Shown here: positions 17,382 to 24,392 of the stretch, piece by piece
Position numbering within the stretch: the first letter of the stretch is position 1
Layout: the number at the start of each line of letters is the position of its first letter
Notes under the pieces: generated by a model
What the model was told of the DNA's origin: nothing
The model's input: the letters and a program-made list of their open reading frames with translations, nothing else
Databases searched by the model: none
Source of the DNA: a virus
Length of the DNA: 30,357 bases
Direction: 5' to 3' (one strand)
Virus record (IMG/VR): IMGVR_UViG_3300021197_001954
Coordinates: 1-30,357 of that record
Program-made: the position numbers and the translations under genes

Positions 17382-18747
17382 AGCCAAGGAGCGCGCCGCC
17401 ATTCGGTTTAACCTGGACCCCGAAAAAGATCTGCCATATTTCCGCACGCTGCACTCTCTGGCCTATCGAATGCTGGGGCTCAAAGACAATCAGTTAATGC
17501 AGCCGGAACACTACAATGAGTTGTCCCACAAAATAGGGATATCTTTGAATGTGTCTAAAATTTCAGACGACGATATTTTGGTGTCCTCGGATCATCCGAT
17601 TTTACAACTGATTAACCTATCGCGGCTTAAAAAAACCAAGCTACGGGACGAGTACAACAGCAGCAGCATACACGAAGCATGGACGGAGGTGGACTATGTT
17701 AATCGCGCGTACACTGCATACAAAGAGGTGCAGGGGCTAGTGGACTACACGGACATGTTGATCTCTTTTGCCACGAAGGCCGTGGTCAATTGCCCGAGAT
17801 TTAAGTTGTGTTTCATGGACGAGGCGCAGGATTTATCTCCAGTGCAGTGGGACATTGCGCACGCATTAGACGATTTGTCCGATCGAATGTATTGCGCGGG
17901 TGATGACGATCAGGCGATTTACCGCTGGGCCGGCGCAGATGTCGATCATTTTATTAATTTAGAGGGTGGGTCAGATGTATTGGAGCAATCCTACAGAATA
18001 CCCGCAAACGTACACCGCGTAGCAGAACAAGTGGCCCGTCGAATAACTCGACGATTTCCAAAGAATTATCTGCCACGCAAAGAGCCGGGCACGGTAGAGC
18101 GCGTCTACAGCGTGGGTGATATGGACATGTCTGAGGGCGAGTGGCTTGTGATGGCGCAAGCCAACTATATGCTGTCCCCCGTAGCCGAAACCCTCAAATA
18201 CAATGGGTATTTGTTCGAGCGCAACGGCCACCGGTCGATTTCCCAAAAGGTCAGTAGCGCGGTCAACGGTTGGGAGCAGATGCGGCGTGGCAAAAGTATC
18301 GACTGCAAGACCGCGCAGAACATTTATGATTACATGTCGGGTAATGGCCGGCACATAACGCGCGGATTTAAGCGGTTTAAGGCCCATGACGAAGAAAAGA
18401 TTTTTACGTTAGCCGACTTGCAAGAGCATCACGGCCTGTTAGTTCAGGGGGACATGGTATGGCATGAGGCTATGGACAAAATGCCCGATCTCGATCGGGT
18501 CTATATCACGGCGCTGTTGCGCAGTGGGGAGAAGTTTAACGCCGTGCCTCGCATAAAACTGTCCACGATCCACGGGTCAAAAGGGGGCGAAGCGGATAAC
18601 GTGGTTTTGTTTACAGATCTAACGGCGGCTGCTTTAAAGGACATGGGAGATGATATGCACCGTGTCTTTTACGTGGGCGTCACCAGAACGCGGAAAAATC
18701 TCTATATAGTAGATCCCGAAGATGTGACGAGGAGTTATGAGTTATGA
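17248..18747 (+). CDS. UvrD/PcrA-like superfamily 1 DNA helicase
   Basis: A 499-aa protein starting at ATG 17248 (MYRIFGPPGTGKT), with GAGGAGG about 10 bases upstream; the TTG-started longer frame is unnecessary. Motif I GPPGTGKT is at 6-13, Ia FLAFTRKAANEAKERA at 35-50, motif II DEAQD at 191-195, motif III GDDDQAIYRW at 218-227, then QSYRIP, motif V LSTIHGSKGGEADNVVLF and motif VI YVGVTRTRKNLYI. All SF1A motifs are intact. It is shorter than E. coli UvrD (about 720 aa), so accessory subdomains are reduced, as in compact phage enzymes. Likely unwinds DNA at the fork or in recombination. The stop overlaps the next ATG (ATGA). Confidence 0.93.
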   Translation: MYRIFGPPGTGKTTTLLNMVEEALSNGTSPNTIAFLAFTRKAANEAKERAAIRFNLDPEKDLPYFRTLHSLAYRMLGLKDNQLMQPEHYNELSHKIGISLNVSKISDDDILVSSDHPILQLINLSRLKKTKLRDEYNSSSIHEAWTEVDYVNRAYTAYKEVQGLVDYTDMLISFATKAVVNCPRFKLCFMDEAQDLSPVQWDIAHALDDLSDRMYCAGDDDQAIYRWAGADVDHFINLEGGSDVLEQSYRIPANVHRVAEQVARRITRRFPKNYLPRKEPGTVERVYSVGDMDMSEGEWLVMAQANYMLSPVAETLKYNGYLFERNGHRSISQKVSSAVNGWEQMRRGKSIDCKTAQNIYDYMSGNGRHITRGFKRFKAHDEEKIFTLADLQEHHGLLVQGDMVWHEAMDKMPDLDRVYITALLRSGEKFNAVPRIKLSTIHGSKGGEADNVVLFTDLTAAALKDMGDDMHRVFYVGVTRTRKNLYIVDPEDVTRSYEL

Positions 18748-18902
18748 AATGTTTATATTGTGGAGAGCAAATGATTCAAGGAGGGGACCACGACTGTGAG
18801 GATGACGAAGAACATTCTATTGTATCAAACTTTTCTTGTGCGAAGTGTGCGTCTTTTGCCTTGTTCTATTTTCCAAGGGAGGAAGATGATGAAACGTGTT
18901 AG
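18744..18902 (+). CDS. Cys-rich zinc-binding microprotein (52 aa)
   Basis: ATG 18744 overlaps the UvrD stop (ATGA) and reads to TAG at 18900-18902. The 52-residue product has CLYC (C3/C6), C18, and CAKC (C32/C35), with H16 and H24 in between. This is a likely zinc-ribbon or treble-clef-like microprotein. The C terminus is acidic (REEDDETC). It overlaps the start of the next gene by 14 bases. The conserved operon coupling and cysteine pairs support a real gene. The partner is unknown; the adjacent helicase is an obvious candidate. Confidence 0.62.
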   Translation: MKCLYCGEQMIQGGDHDCEDDEEHSIVSNFSCAKCASFALFYFPREEDDETC

Positions 18903-19320
18903 AGGAAATCCCTCCGTCCGTAGGATTAAACTGAATCAATATGCACTTGATCTGCGGTTGTCCGGAAAAAAATACCGAGAAGTTGCAAAGGCGCTGGGAG
19001 GCGTCTCTTTAGAACGTGCAAGACAGCGTGTCGCCGCGGGGCGCAGGGAAGCAGGACGGGTGAATCGTCATAAGAACGCCACAACTATTGGAGATTTAAT
19101 GTTGTCAGTACAACTCAGTAGCGGGTTAAAATCTTACGGAGCCGACAGCATGACGTTTGAGGAGTTCATAGATACAACAACCCCCAGATGGTACAGAGAG
19201 GTGTATGGCATAGGCCACGCCTTCTCGGAGGAGTTGTTGAAGGCGCTTCGTGAAAAGGGAGTGTCCGAGCATAAGATTAAGGCGTGGAAAAAAAGAAAAG
19301 GCCGGGTATTTAAAACATGA
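18889..19320 (+). CDS. Sigma-region-4-like HTH plus alpha-CTD-like protein (paralogue 2)
   Basis: A 143-aa protein. I choose ATG 18889 because AGGGAGG ends 6 bases upstream; ATG 18886 is also possible, and the frame extending to 18796 overlaps the microprotein. Residues 27-48 (KKYREVAKALGGVSLERARQ) are an HTH similar to that of the protein at 16848. Residues about 72-126 (LSVQLSSGLKSYGADSMTFE, then WYREVYGIGHAFSEELLKAL) repeat its alpha-CTD-like helix-hairpin-helix region. The architecture is thus shared, though sequence identity is low and the family claim comes from alignment by eye. The Lys/Arg-rich C terminus (KAWKKRKGRVFKT) favours nucleic-acid binding. The stop overlaps the next ATG (ATGA). 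Confidence 0.7.
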   Translation: MKRVRGNPSVRRIKLNQYALDLRLSGKKYREVAKALGGVSLERARQRVAAGRREAGRVNRHKNATTIGDLMLSVQLSSGLKSYGADSMTFEEFIDTTTPRWYREVYGIGHAFSEELLKALREKGVSEHKIKAWKKRKGRVFKT

Positions 19321-19646
19321 AACGTGATGAAGTGCTGGATAAGGCAAAGTCTCTAATTAACGGGGACCGGGCCAAAGACTACGGCGATGCGTATGAAAAC
19401 CACGGCCGGATTGCAGATGGTTGGAACATCATTATGAGCGGAGCCCTAAAGAGCCACGGTTACCTGACCCCGGCTCACGTCACGTTGATGATGGACTGGG
19501 TTAAAACAAGTCGTCTGATAGAGACGATAGACCACGAAGATTCGTGGATAGATAAAGCCGGATACACCGGTTTGGGCGCGGAGTTTGTCGAGCGTGATGC
19601 TCGCCCCGTAAACAAAATCATTGAGGACGTAAAAAATGCAGACTAA
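19317..19646 (+). CDS. DUF6378-like phage protein
   Basis: A 109-aa protein with the pattern RAKDYGDAYENHGRIADGWN, HVTLMMDWVKTSRLIE, and DSWIDKAGYTGLG. As I recall, this is the conserved core of the DUF6378 family found in many phages beside replication genes. Conserved Asp, His and Asp residues (D65 region, H73, D75) could form an active or metal site, but no biochemical role is established to my knowledge. It is coupled upstream by ATGA and overlaps the polymerase start by 11 bases downstream, so it sits firmly within the replication operon. Confidence 0.75.
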   Translation: MKRDEVLDKAKSLINGDRAKDYGDAYENHGRIADGWNIIMSGALKSHGYLTPAHVTLMMDWVKTSRLIETIDHEDSWIDKAGYTGLGAEFVERDARPVNKIIEDVKNAD

Positions 19647-21540
19647 AATGCAAATGCCTATGTTTCCACCAAAAACGGAGTGGGTGCCTCCAAGCGAACT
19701 CCCAGACCTTACAGATGCAAAGGAACTTTGCATTGATTTGGAAACGAAAGACCCCAACCTAAAAAACAAAGGCCCTGGGTGGCCCACTAAAGACGGCGAA
19801 ATCATTGGGTTTGCCGTAGCGACTAGCGGGTGGTCCGGATATCTGCCTGTCCGGCATTGGGGCGGGGGAAACTTGGATGAAGGCATCGTGCGACGGTGGT
19901 TGCAGAAGCAATTAAACTCCCCTGCGGATAAAATCATGCACAACGCTCAGTATGATCTGGGATGGCTGCGCGCGGATGGATACAACGTTAACGGGCGTAT
20001 TATTGACACTATGGTCACGGCCAATTTGCTGGACGAAAACCGTTTTAGTTATGCGCTGAATGCGCTGGGATATGATTATTTAGGTAAAACCAAGTCAGAA
20101 AGAGGTTTGAAAGAAGCTGCGCGGGAGTTTGGAGTGGACCCCAAAAGCGAAATGTGGAAGTTGCCGGCCATGTATGTCGGTGGATACGCCGAGGGCGACG
20201 CAACGTTGACACTGGAGCTTTGGAACCACTTTAAAACGGAAATCGCCCGAGAGGACCTTTGGTCTATCTGGGAACTAGAAAACAGCTTGCTCCCATGCTT
20301 GGTGGACATGACCCTAAAAGGGGTGCGCGTAAACCTCGATTTGGCCGAAAAATCCAAACAAACCGTTTTGAAACGAGAGAAGGGTCTGCTAAAAAAGATT
20401 AAGGGCATCGTTGGAAAGGATGTTGAAATATGGGCGGCACAATCAATAGCGCAAGCATTTGATAAGACCGGTCTGGAATATCCGCGCACAGAAAAAGGCG
20501 CTCCCTCGTTTACTAAACAATTTCTCTCAGAACATCCGCACGAATTGGCGCAATCGATTGTGCAAGCGCGCGCGTATAACAAAATAAATGGCACCTTTAT
20601 TGATGGATTGTTGCGCTACGTGGGCCCCGATGGGCGGATCCACGGGCACATAAACCAAATCCGATCCGAGGACGGCGGTACAGTAAGTGGGCGCGTATCC
20701 ATGTCCAACCCCAACCTTCAACAAATCCCGGCCCGCGATCCAGAATTAGGCCCTATGATCCGTAGCCTGTTTCTCCCCGAAGAAGGCGAGCAGTGGGCGT
20801 CCATTGACTTCTCGCAGCAGGAACCGCGGATCGCGGTGCATTATGCGGATGCCTACGGTAAAAGCACGCGGACCCAATTGGCCGGCGTAGCAGAGATGGT
20901 AGACGCCTACACCAACGACCCCAACACCGATTTTCATACCATGGTGGCTGAAATGACCGGGCTCAAACGTAAAGCCGCTAAATCTGTCGGCCTCGGCATT
21001 ATTTACGGCATGGGCGTGAACAAACTCTCCGGCGAATTGGACGTGTCCGTAGACGAAGCACGCGCGATACGAATACAATTCAACGCAACGCTACCATTCC
21101 TAAAGCAACTCAACTCTGGAGTGCAGCGGCGCCTAGAAGACCCCAGGTCCAGCGGCTCTGTGCGCTCGCTGCACGGTAGAAAGTGCCGATTTAACCTTTG
21201 GGAGCCGGACACGTTCGATATGCATAAGGCCATGCCCTACCAAGAAGCGGTCGCGGCCCACGGTCCAACGACGCGCCTAAAGCGCGCCATGACATACAAG
21301 GCTTTGAACAGGCTAATCCAAGCGTCGGCCGCGGACATGACTAAAAAGGCGTGGCTAGACGTTTATAACGCAGGACATACGCCACTGATTCAAGTGCACG
21401 ATGAATTGGCGTTTAGCGTGGATTCGTTAGATAAAGCCAAAGAAATCAGAGAAATAATGGAAAATGCCATTTCTTTGTGCATTCCAAACAAATGTGATAT
21501 TGACATGGGCGATTCCTGGGGGCAAACTACAGAAATGTGA
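19636..21540 (+). CDS. polA: Family A DNA polymerase with 3'-5' exonuclease, Leu762 type
   Basis: A 634-aa replicative polymerase. Exo I D34-L-E36, Exo II N103-x-x-Y106-D107 and Exo III Y184-x3-D188 are intact, so proofreading is predicted. Polymerase motif A is DFSQQEPRI (D391), motif B RKAAKSVGLGIIYG (445-458) and motif C VHDE (587-590). There is no 5'-3' exonuclease domain. In motif B, L453 occupies the position of E. coli Phe762, the Leu762 class reported as abundant in marine viruses. The N terminus MQTKMQMPMFPP includes QMPMF, which resembles the bacterial clamp-binding pentapeptide. It is the last gene of the replication operon, with terminators following. Confidence 0.96.
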   Translation: MQTKMQMPMFPPKTEWVPPSELPDLTDAKELCIDLETKDPNLKNKGPGWPTKDGEIIGFAVATSGWSGYLPVRHWGGGNLDEGIVRRWLQKQLNSPADKIMHNAQYDLGWLRADGYNVNGRIIDTMVTANLLDENRFSYALNALGYDYLGKTKSERGLKEAAREFGVDPKSEMWKLPAMYVGGYAEGDATLTLELWNHFKTEIAREDLWSIWELENSLLPCLVDMTLKGVRVNLDLAEKSKQTVLKREKGLLKKIKGIVGKDVEIWAAQSIAQAFDKTGLEYPRTEKGAPSFTKQFLSEHPHELAQSIVQARAYNKINGTFIDGLLRYVGPDGRIHGHINQIRSEDGGTVSGRVSMSNPNLQQIPARDPELGPMIRSLFLPEEGEQWASIDFSQQEPRIAVHYADAYGKSTRTQLAGVAEMVDAYTNDPNTDFHTMVAEMTGLKRKAAKSVGLGIIYGMGVNKLSGELDVSVDEARAIRIQFNATLPFLKQLNSGVQRRLEDPRSSGSVRSLHGRKCRFNLWEPDTFDMHKAMPYQEAVAAHGPTTRLKRAMTYKALNRLIQASAADMTKKAWLDVYNAGHTPLIQVHDELAFSVDSLDKAKEIREIMENAISLCIPNKCDIDMGDSWGQTTEM

Positions 21541-21570
21541 TATATCTCTTGTGTTGTAGGAACTGAGAGT

Positions 21571-21632
21571 AAAAAGCACTGAAACACATTGTTCTTTTCT
21601 CCAAATAAACATGCAAGGACGGTGCTTTTTTT
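21571..21632 (+). other. Long-loop hairpin between polymerase and terminator
   Basis: AAAAAGCAC (21571-21579) pairs perfectly with GTGCTTTTT (21622-21630), giving a 9-bp stem around a 42-base loop and ending in T7. With the A/U-rich base it could act as an additional terminator or form the ends of a small RNA. There is no open frame inside. This is a structure seen in the sequence; function is unknown. Confidence 0.4.
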
Positions 21633-21637
21633 GAATT

Positions 21638-21670
21638 AACCCTCCCGCCGGGCAGCGAGAGGGTTTTTTC
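21638..21670 (+). terminator. Rho-independent terminator of the replication operon
   Basis: AACCCTC (21638-21644) pairs with GAGGGTT (21659-21665). An inner CGC/GCG pairing across one mismatch extends the stem to roughly 10 pairs, and the TTTTTT run follows. It lies about 100 bp after the polymerase stop and ends where the next promoter begins. Confidence 0.85.
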
Positions 21671-21699
21671 TTGCGTAAAATCAGCTTATCTTATATATT
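21671..21699 (+). promoter_or_regulatory. Putative sigma70 promoter for the RHH gene
   Basis: TTGCGT (21671-21676), a 17-bp spacer and TATATT (21694-21699; 5 of 6 to consensus) lie between the upstream terminator and the ATG at 21726. This gives the gene its own transcription unit. The predicted start is near 21706. Confidence 0.55.
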
Positions 21700-21725
21700 C
21701 CCACATATAGGATTGGGGGTTTGCC

Positions 21726-22013
21726 ATGAATACTAAAAAATGGAAGAGCGTACTTGTCCCAAGGGCAACTTACGAGGAATTGGTGGCGGTTGCGTATATC
21801 GAGGGCAGGACCATTGGGGGTCAACTGCGGATGATGTTTGATTTTTGGAAAACCAAGAACCTTTCGGAGAACGATATGCGGGTTCTTACGGAACAAGTGC
21901 AAAAAAATAAGGTCTCTCAGAAAAAAGAGGCGGACCAAATACTTGCGGAAGCTGTAAAAAAAGAAACCGAAGAAGCTTTTAGAAAAGCTGGGATTGAGAC
22001 CTTGCGTCGATAG
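21726..22013 (+). CDS. Probable ribbon-helix-helix regulator
   Basis: A 95-aa protein. The N terminus reads as a short strand (KWKSVLVPRATY) followed by two helices with a GRTIGGQLRMMFDFW second helix. This is the layout of Arc/CopG/MetJ ribbon-helix-helix DNA-binding proteins, which act as dimers. Residues 55-95 are a charged, coiled-coil-like tail (KNKVSQKKEADQILAEAVKK). It is a monocistronic unit with its own promoter and a terminator downstream, as expected for a regulator; palindromes in the control regions of this window are candidate operators. The Shine-Dalgarno is weak (GGGGG at 21715-21719). The fold call is by pattern only. Confidence 0.6.
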   Translation: MNTKKWKSVLVPRATYEELVAVAYIEGRTIGGQLRMMFDFWKTKNLSENDMRVLTEQVQKNKVSQKKEADQILAEAVKKETEEAFRKAGIETLRR

Positions 22014-22042
22014 ATTGAGCGAGTATACTAACGGTATTGCTC

Positions 22043-22066
22043 GATTAAACATTCGCCTGTTTAATC
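22043..22066 (+). other. Perfect 9-bp hairpin in the RHH 3' region
   Basis: GATTAAACA (22043-22051), loop TTCGCC and TGTTTAATC (22058-22066) form a perfect stem without a U tract. Upstream of it, the stretch 22014-22045 has weaker partial symmetry (GAGC at 22017 with GCTC at 22039). Together with the terminator at 22085 this makes the 110-bp gap unusually structured. A small RNA or mRNA-stabilising element is possible. Confidence 0.45.
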
Positions 22067-22084
22067 TGATTGTTTCAACAACTT

Positions 22085-22127
22085 CCTCGGCTGGCTAGGT
22101 TTCGCACTGCCCAGTCGAGGTTTTTTT
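22085..22127 (+). terminator. Terminator after the RHH gene
   Basis: CCTCG-G-CTGG (22085-22094) pairs with CCAG-T-CGAGG (22111-22120), with a single internal mismatch and a 16-base loop, followed by seven T. It stops plus-strand transcription at the point where the minus-strand gene cluster ends; the T run touches the minus-strand stop codon at 22126. Confidence 0.85.
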
Positions 22128-22317
22128 AAACACGCTTCCCTGATTTACGTTTTTTTGCAGTAAACTCGCGCAAATCGCGTATTGCTATGTGAAGCTCGTT
22201 TTTTATAGAAGGCCGCGCATCTTGCCTGTACCGCTCGTCCTGTAATTTATCCACCTGGCTGCGCAAATATCTAAGTATTGCTTCATCCGCGGGAGATAAC
22301 CTGCGTTTGTCCGTCAT
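22126..22317 (-). CDS. Small charged protein, unknown (last gene of minus operon)
   Basis: A 63-aa protein starting MTDKRRLSPADE. I choose ATG 22317 because TGAGGA lies 7 bases upstream; the frame extended to 22347 runs into the previous gene. It is strongly charged (Arg/Lys/Asp/Glu), with predicted helix RYLRSQVDKLQDERYRQD and a basic C terminus TAKKRKSGKRV. No family was recognised. As the last of nine minus-strand genes it ends against the plus-strand terminator. Nucleic-acid or protein binding is plausible from charge only. Confidence 0.55.
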   Translation of the reverse strand: MTDKRRLSPADEAILRYLRSQVDKLQDERYRQDARPSIKNELHIAIRDLREFTAKKRKSGKRV

Positions 22318-22327
22318 TTCTTTTTCC

Positions 22328-22594
22328 TCATTGTTTACACATTTCACAAATGGTTGCGTCTGGTCCCATGATCATGGTCACTGGTTCACCGCACTCGGTG
22401 CAGAGACGATCAATCTTCCCGTCCTCGCACTCATAGCAGTTCTCCGTCACGTAATCGTGAAACCCCACGTCAACGTTCACGCTCCTGACGATCGGCACAA
22501 TTGTTTCAACAATCATATCGCCGCCGCAATCGGGGCATTCGTCCAGGATGGGCGTCTCTTGCAACCGAATGAGTTCGTCTTGCATTCTGCCCAT
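22328..22594 (-). CDS. Cys-rich double zinc-ribbon protein
   Basis: An 88-aa protein starting at ATG 22594, which overlaps the preceding stop (TAATG). The longer frame to 22645 lies inside the previous gene. It has CPDCGG, CYEC, CTECG and CEMC, eight cysteines in four CxxC pairs that could bind two zinc ions. The first pair and the second are separated by a long beta-rich segment (MIVETIVPIVRSVNVDVGFH), with the last three pairs close together. This looks like a zinc-ribbon/rubredoxin-type adaptor. It has no catalytic motif, and the partner is unknown. Confidence 0.62.
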   Translation of the reverse strand: MGRMQDELIRLQETPILDECPDCGGDMIVETIVPIVRSVNVDVGFHDYVTENCYECEDGKIDRLCTECGEPVTMIMGPDATICEMCKQ

Positions 22595-22728
22595 TACAAC
22601 ACCAGAGCGAACGTCAATATTGCGTAGCACAGTAGCAGTAAGCAAAGGCCGCCGACGATATCGCCCCAGATCCCGAGGCTTTCATCTAGCTCCTCGATCA
22701 TCTCACGAAGTTGTTCAAACTTATTCAT
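22594..22728 (-). CDS. Small single-pass membrane protein
   Basis: A 44-aa protein, MNKFEQLREMIEELDESLGI followed by a hydrophobic stretch of about 20 residues (GGLCLLLLCYAILTFALVL) running to the C terminus. Start 22728 is set by GGAGGT 6-7 bases upstream and an ATGA overlap with the previous stop. A charged amphipathic helix plus one C-terminal transmembrane helix predicts a tail-anchored inner-membrane peptide. Phage peptides of this size include holin-like proteins and superinfection or host-takeover factors; nothing here decides between them. No lysis genes were seen nearby. The stop overlaps the next start (TAATG). Confidence 0.6.
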   Translation of the reverse strand: MNKFEQLREMIEELDESLGIWGDIVGGLCLLLLCYAILTFALVL

Positions 22729-23081
22729 GATGTCACCTCCACTGCATGGGCATCTCTGATGATTTCCACGATGTACTCGCCTAATGTTTCGCACTTAATT
22801 TTACGTGCCTCTGTAGCAAGCCATTCAACTTGGTCGTTGCTAAGTTCATCCAAGATTGCGGATACCGATCCGAGCTTCATGTAGTTTCTGTGGTGGCTAC
22901 CGCTCGAAATTGATTTCGCTTGGGGACGCGGTATTACTCCCGCATCTCTTCCCCGCCTTAATGCAGAGTTAACCTTGCCAAATTTAAAGTCTAACTCCGC
23001 TTCGATCTCCCTACCGGACGCACCAGCCAAGCTCATTTCCCAGATCTTCAAAGTGTCTGGGCTCCTATCGTAATCTCTCAT
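22725..23081 (-). CDS. HTH-domain protein, probable DNA-binding
   Basis: A 118-aa protein starting MRDYDRSPDTLKIWEMSLAG. Residues about 13-45 (LKIWEMSLAGASGREIEAEL, then FKFGKVNSALRRGRDAG) look like a helix-turn-helix of the type used by small regulators and terminase-like subunits. The C-terminal region (ILDELSNDQVEWLATEARKI) is helical. GAGGA lies 9 bases before ATG 23081. An alternative start at 23129 overlaps the previous stop by ATGA, would add 16 residues and cannot be excluded. The stop overlaps the membrane-protein start. The regulatory role is inferred from the fold pattern. Confidence 0.55.
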   Translation of the reverse strand: MRDYDRSPDTLKIWEMSLAGASGREIEAELDFKFGKVNSALRRGRDAGVIPRPQAKSISSGSHHRNYMKLGSVSAILDELSNDQVEWLATEARKIKCETLGEYIVEIIRDAHAVEVTS

Positions 23082-23125
23082 TGGTTTGTTTTCCTCAATT
23101 TTGGTTGTGGTGAAGTACTCCATCA

Positions 23126-24115
23126 TCATGCCGCACTTCCAATCTTAGGTACGTGATAGCCCTTCTTAATTCCAAACGCGGGATGCCCTGACCAATACCC
23201 TTTAATCCACTGCATCCATTGACCCTTGATAAACTCAACATCTTTCCAATCCTCTTTGGCGTTGCGTCTCCAGTGACCTCGGGTGTAGTGGAGCGGCATG
23301 TTAAATGTCCTGGAGTCCCCATCTCTAGGCTGCACAGGTTCGTCAATGTTCCAACTAATCTTGTGCCACGCTTCCACCGGAACACCTTGCCCCTTATTCG
23401 CAGCCTTCCGTTGCTGTCGAGTACCCGCAAGACTTTGAATCACGAACCTTGGATTGTTTATCAAAGAGAACGCGCCGGATATCCCTATGATGCTAGCGGT
23501 AAAGTCGTCTATATGACCCTGTGAAAAACCGCTGGGAAACATAAGTCCCCCTCCAATCTTGTAACCTCCGCACATAAATGGAAACGCATACTCACTGACA
23601 AACCTTATATCTATAGCCCCGTCTTCCGCCTCGCGGCACAAAAATCCAACACGCCTTTGATCGACACCATCAGGTAGACCCTTGGTCCACTGGGCATCAT
23701 TCGCAGATGGCTCAGTTGCATAAGCCGAGGTTTTATCAGAAGTAATTCTGTTTTTGGGTTGGAGTTGGTCAAGTACTATAAAACAAAGAGGCGAAGGAAG
23801 ACGAGATATCGGATCAAATCTGAGAGGCTCATCCGAACCGTCATACGTCTGATCATAATAGTCGGTTAATATTTCATTGAACTCTTTACCAACGAAGTAC
23901 ATGTCCGCATGTTTCAAATCGTCAAGCACATGGCGAACCATGGTCCCCATCTCAAACTCGTTGTCGACTGATGGCGGCAACTCAATGTCGCGTTGATGAC
24001 GCGCCCACTGTTGATGACGCGCCCACTCATGTTCAGTAAACTGGTGATCTAACATCTGGCGTTGTTGAGATATTAAGTTTGTTACAAAATCAACTAAATA
24101 ATCCTCACTCATCAT
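23126..24115 (-). CDS. Unknown 329-aa phage protein with HYTRGHWRR-type C terminus
   Basis: A 329-aa protein, the largest of the minus cluster. Near residues 28-45 there is an 18-bp tandem duplication giving WARHQQWARHQ. The middle has aromatic and Gly-rich segments (YAFPFMCGGYKIGGGLMFPS). The C-terminal 60 residues carry HYTRGHWRRN followed by W-x-x-x-WIKGYWSGHPAFGI. I recall similar HxxRGHWRR-x-W-x-G tails on uncharacterised phage proteins, but I cannot name a domain. No nuclease, ATPase or membrane motif is evident. The ATG at 24115 (or 24112) overlaps the previous gene by 11 bases, showing coupling. Function unknown. Confidence 0.6.
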   Translation of the reverse strand: MMSEDYLVDFVTNLISQQRQMLDHQFTEHEWARHQQWARHQRDIELPPSVDNEFEMGTMVRHVLDDLKHADMYFVGKEFNEILTDYYDQTYDGSDEPLRFDPISRLPSPLCFIVLDQLQPKNRITSDKTSAYATEPSANDAQWTKGLPDGVDQRRVGFLCREAEDGAIDIRFVSEYAFPFMCGGYKIGGGLMFPSGFSQGHIDDFTASIIGISGAFSLINNPRFVIQSLAGTRQQRKAANKGQGVPVEAWHKISWNIDEPVQPRDGDSRTFNMPLHYTRGHWRRNAKEDWKDVEFIKGQWMQWIKGYWSGHPAFGIKKGYHVPKIGSAA

Positions 24116-24392
24116 GCGTCTCTTTTATCTCAACGCTTTGGACACGTCGGTTCAGCGCAAACGCAACGTATGATAAATCCCGTTCCAATTCATACAGCGC
24201 ATCGCGCTTCTTTTTGGAGGGGTGGGGCTCTTTATACATACGCTTCCACCATGTCGCGCCCAACTGGTAGTTAGGCAGCTTCACCGTAGCCAGCGCAAAC
24301 GCCTCTTGAAAAATAGCTTGCACGTCATCGCGCTCAAAGAACGCTTCCGCCTCTGCGTGAGCCTCGTCAATTGGTTTCAACTCCCTGTTCAT
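24105..24392 (-). CDS. Small helical protein, unknown
   Basis: A 95-aa protein whose ATG at 24392 overlaps the upstream stop (ATGA) and has GTGGAGTGGA upstream. It is helix-rich with many charged residues: EAHAEAEAFFERDDVQAIFQ, then ATWWKRMYKEPHPSKKKRDA. The central WWKR and the basic run PSKKKRD are notable. There is no recognised family. It overlaps the start of the 329-aa gene by 11 bases. It is a genuine member of the coupled minus operon, but I can give no role. Confidence 0.52.
   Translation of the reverse strand: MNRELKPIDEAHAEAEAFFERDDVQAIFQEAFALATVKLPNYQLGATWWKRMYKEPHPSKKKRDALYELERDLSYVAFALNRRVQSVEIKETHDE

Noticed and set aside
18796-18888. N-terminal extension of the second sigma4/alpha-CTD-like gene
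   Set aside because: It lies over the Cys-rich microprotein frame, and the AGGGAGG SD is placed for 18889.
22014-22084. tRNA candidate
   Set aside because: No T-loop or cloverleaf could be formed. Only single hairpins are supported.
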